Source: an uncultured bacterium
GTDB taxonomy: Bacteria > Planctomycetota > J058
NCBI GenBank assembly: GCA_937911525.1
Contig: CALDQK010000071.1
Span: 1-34,635 of the forward strand
Length of the DNA: 34,635 nt
Reading direction: 5' to 3'
The notes under the pieces are model-generated. The model was not told the DNA's origin and did not search any database. It saw nothing but the letters and a program-made list of their open reading frames with translations. Of the stretch, positions 15,179-25,793 are shown piece after piece. A program made the position numbers and the translations under genes. How positions within the stretch are numbered: the stretch's first letter is position 1; each line of letters begins with the position of its first letter.

Positions 15179-17488
15179 TCAGGGTGGGAGGACCCACACG
15201 CTGAGGGTCCCGTCCTGCTGCCCGAGCCCCAGCAGGTCGCCCGCCGAATCCACCGCGAGACTGCAGGGAGACGCTGGCAGTTGGGGGGTGACGTGGGTCG
15301 GCAGGCCCGCGGGGGCGGCCAGGTCGAAGCGCTTGATCGTGCGGTCGGCGACCGCCACGTCCTGCCCCGGCAGCGCGAGCAGGGCCTGGGTCCCGGGGAG
15401 GCGCGCGAGCGCCCCGACGGACCCTCCGTCGGCGAAGACGCGCTCAGCCCACTGGAGCTCGGGCGTCCTACCGTGCAGGCGGCGTTGGACCTCGAGCCCC
15501 TCGCCCTGGAGCAGGAGCACCTGGCCCCGATACGTGCCGAGCAGGAACGTGTCGGGCCCGAAGCTGAGCAGGGCGCTGGTCGGCGGGAAGCGGGCGCGAG
15601 CGACACGCTCCCCGTGCTCGAGCTTCCAGACGGCGAGGACGGAGCCTTCACGCAGCTTGGAGGCCACCAGCAAGGTCCGCTCGTCGAGAAAGGTCAAGCG
15701 GTGAGGCGCTTCGCCCGGACCCGCAGCCAGGCGACGGAGCACGCGCCCGGAGTCGAGCGCGAGCACCACCACCCTCGTGTCCACGATCACGGCCACCCGC
15801 CTCCCTTGAGGCTCCAGGGCGAGCGCGCCCACGTCCCCCAGGCGCGCGACCCAGCGCGCGCCTCGCCCGAGCCGATCCCCTCGCCCCAGCTTGCCCGCGG
15901 CTCCGCGCCCCGACCCACCCTCCCCCCACAGCGCCTCCCCTGGCCAACGCTCCAGCCCCGCCTTGCCTGCCAGGAGCCACGCACCTCCCGGCAGCGGCAA
16001 CGCGCGCTCCAGACCGCGGACCCGCAGCCGAGCGCTCAGTGTGCCTCCGGGCAGCGACCAGCGGCGCAGCCGGCCGTCGCCGCAGCTGACCACCGCCTGG
16101 TCCCGGTCGAAGGTCAGCCGGACTCGACCTCCCTGCGGATGGTGCACGAACTGGAGCAGCGGGGCGCTGGGCGAGGAGGCGAAGAGCCGCTGGGCGCGCG
16201 CCGCGGCGGGGTGACGGGGGTGTCGACGCAGCCAGCGCCGCGCGGCGAGCAGCTCCAGCTGCCCGCCGAGCTCCCGCCCATCGCGCTGCCAGGGACGAGC
16301 CGCGGCAGCGCTCGGCGTGGCGGCGAGCAGCGGAACGCGAGGTGCCCGCGGGGTCGGCGAACTCGAGGCGCTGGTGTCGTTCGGCCAGCGCGAGCGCAAC
16401 GCGAGCCCGACGGTCAGCGCGCTAGCGAGGATCAGGGCCAGGGAGAGGATCAGGGCTCCGCGAGCGCAGGGGCGACGCGCGCCCAGCGCCGCCGGCGGAA
16501 GGCCAGCCAGGACTGCGTCCAGGTCGTTCGCAAAGTCGACGGCGTCGGGGTAGCGCGCTCCCGGGTCTCGCTGGAGCGCTGTGGCGAGGACGGCGTCGAG
16601 CGAGCGCGGCAGCCCATGGCGTTGACCCAGCGAGGGGAGCTCCCAGCGCGCCTGCGCGGCGAATCGCTCCATGATCGAGACGCCGGGAAAGAGCTCCGTC
16701 CCCGTCAGGACCTCGTAGAGCACGACCCCCAGCCCCCACACGTCGGTCGGTGGCCCCTGGCGGGCCAGGTCGCCTTCGACTTGCTCGGGCGCCATGTAGC
16801 CCACGGTCCCGAGCACGGCCCCGGTCCGGGTCAAGCGCTCTTGCTCGCCTTGCTGAAGCGTGAGCCCGAAGTCGCTCACGCGAACCCGCCCCTGACGATC
16901 GACCAGCAGGTTGTCCGGCTTGACGTCTCGATGGAGGACCCCCCTGCGGTGGGCGTAGCCCAGCCCCCGCGCCGCGTCGCGCACCAGCTCCAGCCGCGAC
17001 CGCCAGTCGAGTCCCTCGGCCGCCTCGACGATCGAGCGCGCCCCCTCGACCAGCTCCAGCACCAGATAGGCGCCCTGCGCGGCCTTGCCAGCGGCGTGAA
17101 TCCCCACCACGTTGGGGTGGCGCAGCTCGGCCAGCGCGCAGGCCTCGCGCTGGAAGCGAGCCAGCTGACGCGCGCCAGCCAGGCTCCCCGAGCGGAGCAC
17201 CTTGAGCGCGACCCTGCGGTCCAGGACCGTATCGCGCGCGAGGTAGACCGCGCCCATGCCGCCCTCGGCGATGAGCCGCTCCAGCACGTAGGGCCCGAAG
17301 CGCCGTCCGCCCGGCCCTGGCTGGACGCTCAACGCCTGCAGGCCCGCCAGGCAATCCTCGACCACCTCACGCGCCACGCCGTGACGAGCCGCCAGCGCCC
17401 TCACCTCGGCAGACCCGAGGGCTGCGCTCCCCAGGTCCTCGAACAGGGCCTCGAGGACCTCGTCGGGCGGCAGGTCGCTCGACCTCAC
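15179..17488 (-). CDS. Transmembrane Ser/Thr protein kinase with WD40-like extracytoplasmic domain
   Basis: 769 residues from a GTG that overlaps the sigma factor stop (GTGA). An N-terminal ~60-residue helical segment precedes the kinase domain (~66-330): AEGGMG (74-79), K96, HRDVKPDN (186-193), DFG (206-208), APE (233-235), TDVWGLG. One membrane helix at ~344-365 (LILSLALILASALTVGLAL) is followed by a low-complexity linker. The outer ~330 residues are beta-rich with repeated blade-like strands (VSCGDGRLRRWSLPGG, ALEPQGRRVAVIVD, SAGDLLGLGQQDG..SVWVL), consistent with a WD40/PQQ-type propeller that could sense a ligand or partner. Coupling to an ECF sigma factor is a known planctomycete arrangement in which the kinase is thought to control the sigma factor by phosphorylation. 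Catalytic residues are intact. Confidence 0.92.
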   Translation of the reverse strand: MRSSDLPPDEVLEALFEDLGSAALGSAEVRALAARHGVAREVVEDCLAGLQALSVQPGPGGRRFGPYVLERLIAEGGMGAVYLARDTVLDRRVALKVLRSGSLAGARQLARFQREACALAELRHPNVVGIHAAGKAAQGAYLVLELVEGARSIVEAAEGLDWRSRLELVRDAARGLGYAHRRGVLHRDVKPDNLLVDRQGRVRVSDFGLTLQQGEQERLTRTGAVLGTVGYMAPEQVEGDLARQGPPTDVWGLGVVLYEVLTGTELFPGVSIMERFAAQARWELPSLGQRHGLPRSLDAVLATALQRDPGARYPDAVDFANDLDAVLAGLPPAALGARRPCARGALILSLALILASALTVGLALRSRWPNDTSASSSPTPRAPRVPLLAATPSAAAARPWQRDGRELGGQLELLAARRWLRRHPRHPAAARAQRLFASSPSAPLLQFVHHPQGGRVRLTFDRDQAVVSCGDGRLRRWSLPGGTLSARLRVRGLERALPLPGGAWLLAGKAGLERWPGEALWGEGGSGRGAAGKLGRGDRLGRGARWVARLGDVGALALEPQGRRVAVIVDTRVVVLALDSGRVLRRLAAGPGEAPHRLTFLDERTLLVASKLREGSVLAVWKLEHGERVARARFPPTSALLSFGPDTFLLGTYRGQVLLLQGEGLEVQRRLHGRTPELQWAERVFADGGSVGALARLPGTQALLALPGQDVAVADRTIKRFDLAAPAGLPTHVTPQLPASPCSLAVDSAGDLLGLGQQDGTLSVWVLPP

Positions 17489-18066
17489 CGCTCCGACCCC
17501 CGCAGCGCGCGCCCCAGCTTCGCCTGGGCCCGGGCGACCAGTCGCCGCGCCGTCGCTTCGCTCGTCCCGAGCTGGACCGCGATCGCCGCGAAGGTCTCCT
17601 GGTGGAAGTGGCGCAGCAGCACCGCGTCACGCTCGCGCGCTTCGAGCCGCGCCAGCGCCTCGCTCAAGGCGCGCGCCCGATCGCGCAGGTCGCTCTCGGT
17701 CGCCGGGGAGGCCTGGTCTGCGCGCATGCGCGCCAGGACGCCGGAGTCGCGCAGCGCCCCCTGGAGGGCCTGGCGCTTGAGCGCTCGATAGCGGTCCGCC
17801 GCGTCCCGCAGCCGGTTGTCCGCGATCTGGAACAGCCAACGGCTGAACGCGCCCTCGCCGCGGGCCTCGAAGCCAGGGAACGCGCGATGCGCGGCCAGAT
17901 AGGTGTCCTGGACCAGGTCCAGCGGCTCGAGGTTGCGGCGCAGGCCCGCGCCCATTCTCAACCTCAGGTAGAGGAGCAGGCGGTCGGCCACGCGCGCGAA
18001 GAGGGCCTCGTAGGCCTCCTCGTCCCCTCCCTGGGCGTCGGCCACCAGGTCCTCGGTCTCACCCAC
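17485..18066 (-). CDS. ECF-type RNA polymerase sigma factor
   Basis: 193 residues from a GTG at 18066 with GAGGAG about nine bases upstream. Region 2 (~20-100) carries LRRNLEPLDLVQDTYLAAHRA and the core-binding/melting helix FSRWLFQIADNRLRDAADR. A ~35-residue linker leads to region 4 (~135-190) with ARERDAVLLRHF, ETFAAIAVQLG and SEATARRLVARAQAKL, the helix-turn-helix for the -35 element. Size and lack of C-terminal extension fit an ECF sigma factor of the kind paired with Ser/Thr kinases in Planctomycetota. No anti-sigma gene is visible; instead the stop overlaps the kinase start, so control by phosphorylation is plausible. Target promoters cannot be told from this window. Confidence 0.92.
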   Translation of the reverse strand: MGETEDLVADAQGGDEEAYEALFARVADRLLLYLRLRMGAGLRRNLEPLDLVQDTYLAAHRAFPGFEARGEGAFSRWLFQIADNRLRDAADRYRALKRQALQGALRDSGVLARMRADQASPATESDLRDRARALSEALARLEARERDAVLLRHFHQETFAAIAVQLGTSEATARRLVARAQAKLGRALRGSER

Positions 18067-18554
18067 CGCGAGCGCTCCTCGCGCGAGCGTAGAGGCATCG
18101 GTGAGACCTCGACAGCAGTGCGCAGGCCAGAGAAGCGCTCACCCACGCCGCGCGCGCAGATCGCCAGTGGTTGGCTGGGGCTCGTCGCGGCTGGCTCGCA
18201 TGCTTCACAGGATAGCTCCGCGCGAAGGACAGGGCACAGGGGCCAACAGCGCGCTCGGCGTCGAGCTTGGGGCGGGCCTCACCCAGCGCGACCTGGGCCC
18301 AATCGAGCTCGCGCCGCGCCAGCGGTGAGCGACCGGGAGCGCGCGCCAGCAGACCCCGCCGAGAGTGCTCGTGGGGGTCGAGCGCCTCGCCGGGGAGCAC
18401 CTCCAGTGCAGCCCAGGCAGCCGCGAGCGCCCGCTCGTCCTCTCGCGCCTCGGCGTGCCGATCAGGGCTCCGCTTCGACGCGGTGGGAGTGCCCCTCGAA
18501 GAGGAAGCGGACGGCGCAGCTGGAGCCGCGCTCCCCCCCGAGCAGGTGCCTCCC
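18067..18554. other. 488-base gap between two - strand signalling genes
   Basis: It lies behind the TPR kinase stop and ahead of the sigma factor. Directly after the kinase TGA the same frame stays open for ~30 further codons, nearly all ending in G or C, to a TGA near 18468. A second frame (18059-18400) reads protein-like (GEALDPHEH, RRELDWAQVALGEAR) but has no good ribosome site. This may be decayed coding sequence. An eight-base direct repeat CGCGAGCG (18067-18074, 18082-18089) flanks the sigma factor's ribosome site. No sigma-70-like promoter is evident. Confidence 0.4.
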
Positions 18555-21731
<3,177 letters not shown>

Positions 21732-21823
21732 CCTGCTCAGAAGGTAGCGCAAGGTCCCTGGCCGACGCGAGCCCTCAGATTGGGGACCTGTCCTGCCATG
21801 GCCTCCGCCCAGCTCTTGGCTCG

Positions 21824-21852
21824 GCCTGGCGCGCTCGGGCGGCGCGCCAGGC
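21824..21852 (-). terminator. Perfect eleven-base hairpin after the SH3/hydrolase gene
   Basis: GCCTGGCGCGC (21824-21834) pairs with GCGCGCCAGGC (21842-21852) around a seven-base loop. It is 18 bases past the - strand stop at 21870 and ~90 bases before the TPR kinase. With no U-tract it may end the upstream transcript inefficiently, or protect a 3' end. Confidence 0.5.
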
Positions 21853-21869
21853 GCTCGGGTCCGGGTGGT

Positions 21870-23438
21870 TCACTCCTGGCGCTCCCCCCCCAGCTGGCTG
21901 GCCAGGAGCTGCGTGACCGCGGCCGCAGCGCGCGCGTCGCACACCACGGGGTCGGCGTGCTCGACGCGCAGCGCGAAGCAGAGGGCCACGTCCCGGCCCG
22001 TCCAGGCGTCGTGAGCCTGCAGCAGCGCGACGTAGGCGATCTCGGCCAAGCCGGTCGCGCTGCGGACACCGTGGCCCAGCTTGCTCAAGATCACCACGTC
22101 GCGGAGGCGGTCGGCGAGCCCCAGCTGGACGAGGGCCACGTCGAGGTAGCGAGCCGGGTCGTGGGCCAGGGCCTCCACCAGCGGCGCGAGACCGCTCCAC
22201 TGCGCGGCCGGGATCCGCTGCTCCGCCGCCAGCCCGCGGTGCCAGGCGAGCATCGCCAAGGTGCGGGTCAGGTCGTAGGTCGAGACCAGGTTCGGCCCGC
22301 GCGGGTCGTCGCTGGCAGGCCCCGTCCACACCCGCCGCCCCGTGGCGTCCTCCAGGCTCGGCCGCTCCGCCAGCGGCGCCGCGCCGTAGTCCCCGCGGAA
22401 GTCACTCCGGTGGCCGGTCCAGGCGGCGAGGTCGTCCTCGCGCTCGCTCCGCCGCCGCAGCCTCCCCAGCGCCCCCGAGGCCGCGTTGCTGAAGGAGACC
22501 CCGCGCTCGTAGGAGACGATCGCCCGGAACAGGTCGCTCAGGCGGTGGCTCGTCCCCGAGCGGTCGCGCAGACGCAGGTCTCCCACGCGCAGCGAGGGCT
22601 CGCGGGCGTGCAGGCGCTGGATCAGGCCGAGCGCCTGCAGCTGCTTGGTCGCGCTCCAGCACTGGTCCTGAGCGTAGGGGTCCTGGCCTCGCCAGCGGGC
22701 GCGCAACCCCGCGGCAGCCCGGGTCACCCGGACCAGGCAGAGCTGCGCCGCGTGGTCGAGACGCGCCGGGGCGATCGCGCTCGGGAGGGCTCCCAGCGCC
22801 GGGAAGGCCGGCGCCTGCGCGAGGCCGGCCGGAGGGGCGAGCCGCAGGCCGCGCGCCAGCCGAGCCGCGACCTGCGTCGCCTCGCTTCGCCAGGGCGAGC
22901 GCTCCAACCCCCGGTCCAGGTAGGCCAGGTGCGAGGCGCGGCTGCCCTCGCGCCGGGCGCGCCGCAGGAAGGCCTCCGCGCGGGCCTCGGACGAGGCCTC
23001 GGCCGGGAGCAGGTAGCCCGCGTGGACCCAGCCCGAGCGACCGCCCAGGTCGAGGCGGACCCAGCCCTCCCGTCGCTCGCGCTCGACCAGCCAGGTGTCT
23101 TGTTCCAGCTCGCCCAGCCGAGCGCCCCCAGGTCCGTCGCGGAGGTTGAGCCGATCCGCGACCACGACCGAGGCCGCCAAGGAGCTGCCGCGGGTGTGCG
23201 ACGCGGGGACCCAGCCGCGCTGAGGACCGACCTGGACCTCGACCCACGCGCCGCGCCGATCCAGGGCGGGGTAGTGCTCACCCTCCGCGAGGCGAAGGCG
23301 GGGCGCGCCGAGGTCAGCGGGGCGCTCGCGCAGGGTCGTCGCCCGCTCGATCCGCACACGTGGCGGGGCGGCGGCCGCGCTCGCGCAGAGGAAGCCGAGC
23401 AGCGACAGGGACAGGAGCAGGGATAGGCGCAAGGGCAT
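21870..23438 (-). CDS. Secreted protein with two SH3b domains and a class A beta-lactamase-like serine hydrolase domain
   Basis: 522 residues; ATG at 23438 with GGAG seven bases upstream. Signal peptide ~1-24 (LSLLLSLSLLGFLCASAAAA). Two bacterial SH3 domains follow (~27-80 with WVEVQVGPQRGWVPASH; ~92-145 with LNLRDGPGG and GWVRLDLGGRSGWVHAGYLL), modules that often bind cell wall peptides. After a helical linker, residues ~230-522 fit a beta-lactamase/transpeptidase fold by motif order: SATK (S262-K265) as the SxxK nucleophile motif, SN (317-318) in AIVSYERG..FSNAAS about 55 residues later as the SDN-like motif, STYDLTRTLAML, and KLG (453-455) in SKLGHGV as the KTG motif. The last two motifs deviate from consensus, so activity is uncertain. 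A wall-directed hydrolase or binding protein is likely. It is upstream of the TPR kinase on the same strand. Confidence 0.72.
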   Translation of the reverse strand: MPLRLSLLLSLSLLGFLCASAAAAPPRVRIERATTLRERPADLGAPRLRLAEGEHYPALDRRGAWVEVQVGPQRGWVPASHTRGSSLAASVVVADRLNLRDGPGGARLGELEQDTWLVERERREGWVRLDLGGRSGWVHAGYLLPAEASSEARAEAFLRRARREGSRASHLAYLDRGLERSPWRSEATQVAARLARGLRLAPPAGLAQAPAFPALGALPSAIAPARLDHAAQLCLVRVTRAAAGLRARWRGQDPYAQDQCWSATKQLQALGLIQRLHAREPSLRVGDLRLRDRSGTSHRLSDLFRAIVSYERGVSFSNAASGALGRLRRRSEREDDLAAWTGHRSDFRGDYGAAPLAERPSLEDATGRRVWTGPASDDPRGPNLVSTYDLTRTLAMLAWHRGLAAEQRIPAAQWSGLAPLVEALAHDPARYLDVALVQLGLADRLRDVVILSKLGHGVRSATGLAEIAYVALLQAHDAWTGRDVALCFALRVEHADPVVCDARAAAAVTQLLASQLGGERQE

Positions 23439-23753
23439 GGGGCGCTCCAGGCGTGCCCTCCTTCCGCTCTTCCTCTCTTGCGAAGCTCATGCCGGCGATG
23501 GAAGTCCAACCTCGGTCGGTGATCTCCCCCGGCCGTCTCGCCGATCTCGGTGGTCGTCGCGCGTTCGCACCGCTCGGGCTCCTCGCCGAGCGACCTTCAG
23601 CTCGCCGCCCGCGACGAGACCCGCGCCGCGGGCCGCCAGAACCAAAGAGGGCGAGCCGAGGCGTCCACGAGGACGCCTCGGCCCGACCCTTGAGAGAACG
23701 GAGAGAAAGAGAAAGTTGAGCAATCGAGTGGAGAACGCCCGAGGCGACCGCGC
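23439..23753. other. 315-base gap between two - strand genes
   Basis: No open frame with a ribosome site is seen. It contains a pyrimidine-rich stretch on the - strand just past the zinc-finger gene's stop (23700-23725) and the hairpin at 23655-23682. The promoter of the SH3/hydrolase gene should be in the lower half, but no clear boxes are seen. Confidence 0.5.
23655..23682 (-). terminator. Perfect twelve-base hairpin after the zinc-finger gene
   Basis: GCCGAGGCGTCC (23655-23666) pairs fully with GGACGCCTCGGC (23671-23682) around an ACGA (+ strand) tetraloop. Read on the - strand it is followed by TCGCCCTCTTTGGTTC, a weakly U-rich stretch. It lies 72 bases past the stop at 23754. Confidence 0.6.
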
Positions 23754-24170
23754 CTAGGGCCGGACTCCGGTGAGCGCCAGGAGGGGTCGACCCTCGCGGC
23801 TGGACGACGAAGTGACTCGCCCTGCCTCCTGCAGGGCGAGGGTGTAGCAGAGGGCGACCTCTTGGCTCAGGAAGAGCTTGCGCGCCAGGCGAGCGAGGCT
23901 CAGCGGCCCCAGCTCGAGCTGCTGGAGCAGGCTTCGCGCGGTCAGGCCCTCCAGGTCCACGGCCGAGGAGCCCTCGCGCGCGACCCGCTCCTCCTCGAGC
24001 GCCTGGAGGGCGAGCTGCTCGAGCAGCCCATGGGCGTAGGGCGTCAGCTCGACGTGGTCGACGCAGTAGGGCTTGGCGTCGTGGGTGGTCGTAGCACAGC
24101 CTGCGACGGCGCACTCGCGGAGGAGCGAGTCTCGCGGCGGCAGGGTCGGGGGGGTCATGGCCACTTTCAT
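23754..24170 (-). CDS. Small zinc-finger plus winged-helix-like protein
   Basis: About 138 residues from the ATG at 24170; a second ATG four codons later (24158) is equally possible, and neither has a clear ribosome site. Near the N-terminus C20, C25, H30, C36 and H39 form a compact metal-binding pattern (C-x4-C, then PYCVDH). The C-terminal ~70 residues look like a winged helix: LSLARLARKLFLSQEVALCYTLA as helix-turn-helix followed by LQEAGRVTSSS and REGRPLLALT as the wing. This suggests a DNA-binding regulator. It lies 167 bases downstream of the FAS1 gene on the same strand, with a hairpin between, so it may be separately transcribed. A protein-protein role for the winged helix is the alternative. 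Confidence 0.68.
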   Translation of the reverse strand: MKVAMTPPTLPPRDSLLRECAVAGCATTTHDAKPYCVDHVELTPYAHGLLEQLALQALEEERVAREGSSAVDLEGLTARSLLQQLELGPLSLARLARKLFLSQEVALCYTLALQEAGRVTSSSSREGRPLLALTGVRP

Positions 24171-24286
24171 GAGCAGCGAAAGGGCAACCCGCGGACCAGG
24201 CCCTAAACCTCGCCCGCTCCGCCCGGAGAGGCGTCTTCCCCTCCCGCTGTCTCGAGAGGGCGTGCGACGAGTCGCAGGAACGCGAC

Positions 24287-24311
24287 AGGGCCCGGCCAGC
24301 GGCCGGGCCCT
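24287..24311 (-). terminator. Perfect hairpin after the FAS1 gene
   Basis: AGGGCCCGGCC (24287-24297) pairs with GGCCGGGCCCT (24301-24311) around a three-base loop, 26 bases past the - strand stop at 24338. An outer GCG/CGC extension adds stability. The following - strand sequence, GTCGCGTTCC, is not U-rich. Confidence 0.6.
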
Positions 24312-24337
24312 CGCGCAGGGGACGTCGTCTCTGGGGG

Positions 24338-25723
24338 CTACTTGGTCTTGGCGCCCTCGAGCGCTCGCAGCAGCTCCTGACCCTTCGCCGGGGAGAAGGG
24401 GCCCTCGCAGCGCCAGAGGACGCGGCCGGCCTTGTCGAGCAGCAGGACCTGGATCTTGCTGGTGCCAGGGATCTCGAGCCGCTTCAGGAAGGCGGCCAGG
24501 TCGGTGTAGACCGTGATCGTGCGGGCCCTGGCGGCGGGGTCGGGGATCCCCAGCGCCATCCCGCGGTCCAGGAAGCGCTGGAAGCCCTCGCCCCGATCCT
24601 GGACCGTCGGCAGCTCCCAGTAGGCGAAGCCAGTCCGCGCTGCCAGCGGCGAGCGCCCCAGCCACTCCAACCAGGTGTTCACGTCCCCCTGCTGCCACTG
24701 CAGGAAGGGGATCAGGACGAGGTTCCGCTCGCCCGTCAGCCCGCCGGGGAGGACATAGGGTTGGCCCTCCAGGTTCTTGCCCCGATAGGTGGGGAAGGTC
24801 GGGGCCGCCGAGACCGAGGGAGTCGCCTTGGGCGCAGGCGGGAGCAAGACGCGGTCGATCACGTGGATCACACCGTTGCGCGCGACCACGTCGGCCGTGG
24901 CTACGCGGGCCCCAGCGACCCTCACCCCCTGGCGGACGTCGACCACGAGGCGGGTCTTGGCCAGGGTCACCAGCTCACTCCGCTCCGCGAGCGCGCTGGC
25001 CGGGAGGCGGCCCGCGACGACGTGGTGCTGGAGCAGGCGCGTCAGCCGCTCGCGGTCCTGCAGCAGCGCCTGCAGGGCCTGGGGCGGCAGGACGCCGAAG
25101 GCGGCGTCGCTGGGAGCGAGCAGGGTGAAGGGACCCTGGGCGTCGAGGACCTCGAGCAGGCCGGCCGCCTTGGCCGCGGCCAGGAGGACCTCGAAGCCGC
25201 CGGCGGCCTTGGCCACCGCGACCAGTGAGCCGGGCCCCGCCTGGAGCGACTCGGGCAGGAGGACCTGGTCGATCACGTGAATCACGCCGTTGCTCGCCTC
25301 GACGTCGGCCCGGAGCACGCTGGCGGCGCCGATCTGGACCCGCGCGCCGACCTGGATCCGCAGCGACTCCCCGGCCAGGGTGCGCACCGACTCGAACTGG
25401 ACCACCTCGCGGGCCGTGCGCCGACCGCGGGCCACGTGGTGCAGCAGGACCTGGCGGAGCGCCGCGCGGTCCGCGAGCAGCGCGCTCAGGCGCTCGGGCG
25501 GCAGCTTGGCGAAGGCCGCGTCGCTGGGCGCGAACACCGTGAAGGGACCCTCGCCGCGGAGGGTCTCCTCGAGGCCCGCCGCGCGGAGGGCCTTGCCGAG
25601 GGCGGTGAAGCTGCCCGTCGCGCGGGCCACCTCGGGGATCGTGCTGGCTTCTTGAGCCAGGGCCGGCGCTCCGAGCGCCAGGAGCGCGAGCAGGATCGCG
25701 CAGGTGGGGGTGGGTCGAGTCAT
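24338..25723 (-). CDS. Secreted protein with two fasciclin (FAS1) domains and a redoxin-like C-terminal domain
   Basis: 461 residues; ATG at 25723 with GGAG nine bases upstream. Signal peptide ~1-23 (LLALLALGAPALA). FAS1 domain 1 (~27-160): TVFAPSDAAFAKLP, LLHHVARG, GVIHVIDQVLLP. FAS1 domain 2 (~168-298): TLLAPSDAAFGVLP, LQHHVVAG, GVIHVIDRVLLP. After a short Ala/Pro linker, residues ~310-461 look like a thioredoxin-fold domain (GKNLEGQPYVLP, NLVLIPFLQWQQ, KIQVLLLDKAGRVLWRCEG), loosely like the ATP10/redoxin group, but without CxxC, so no disulfide chemistry is expected. FAS1 domains mediate adhesion and, in some algal proteins, carotenoid binding. The gene is 70 bases downstream of the desaturase-like FAD enzyme on the same strand, so co-expression is likely. 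Confidence 0.9.
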   Translation of the reverse strand: MTRPTPTCAILLALLALGAPALAQEASTIPEVARATGSFTALGKALRAAGLEETLRGEGPFTVFAPSDAAFAKLPPERLSALLADRAALRQVLLHHVARGRRTAREVVQFESVRTLAGESLRIQVGARVQIGAASVLRADVEASNGVIHVIDQVLLPESLQAGPGSLVAVAKAAGGFEVLLAAAKAAGLLEVLDAQGPFTLLAPSDAAFGVLPPQALQALLQDRERLTRLLQHHVVAGRLPASALAERSELVTLAKTRLVVDVRQGVRVAGARVATADVVARNGVIHVIDRVLLPPAPKATPSVSAAPTFPTYRGKNLEGQPYVLPGGLTGERNLVLIPFLQWQQGDVNTWLEWLGRSPLAARTGFAYWELPTVQDRGEGFQRFLDRGMALGIPDPAARARTITVYTDLAAFLKRLEIPGTSKIQVLLLDKAGRVLWRCEGPFSPAKGQELLRALEGAKTK

Positions 25724-25793
25724 GGGGACGTACTCCGGGTGTGGGGCCGCCCCGGCGGGACGACCCGAGTGAATGGGCAGCCGCGAGCGCTGG

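Noticed and set aside
15281-17791. 836-residue + strand frame opposite the WD40 kinase
   Set aside because: Antisense shadow; the - strand kinase and sigma factor carry all catalytic and helix-turn-helix motifs.
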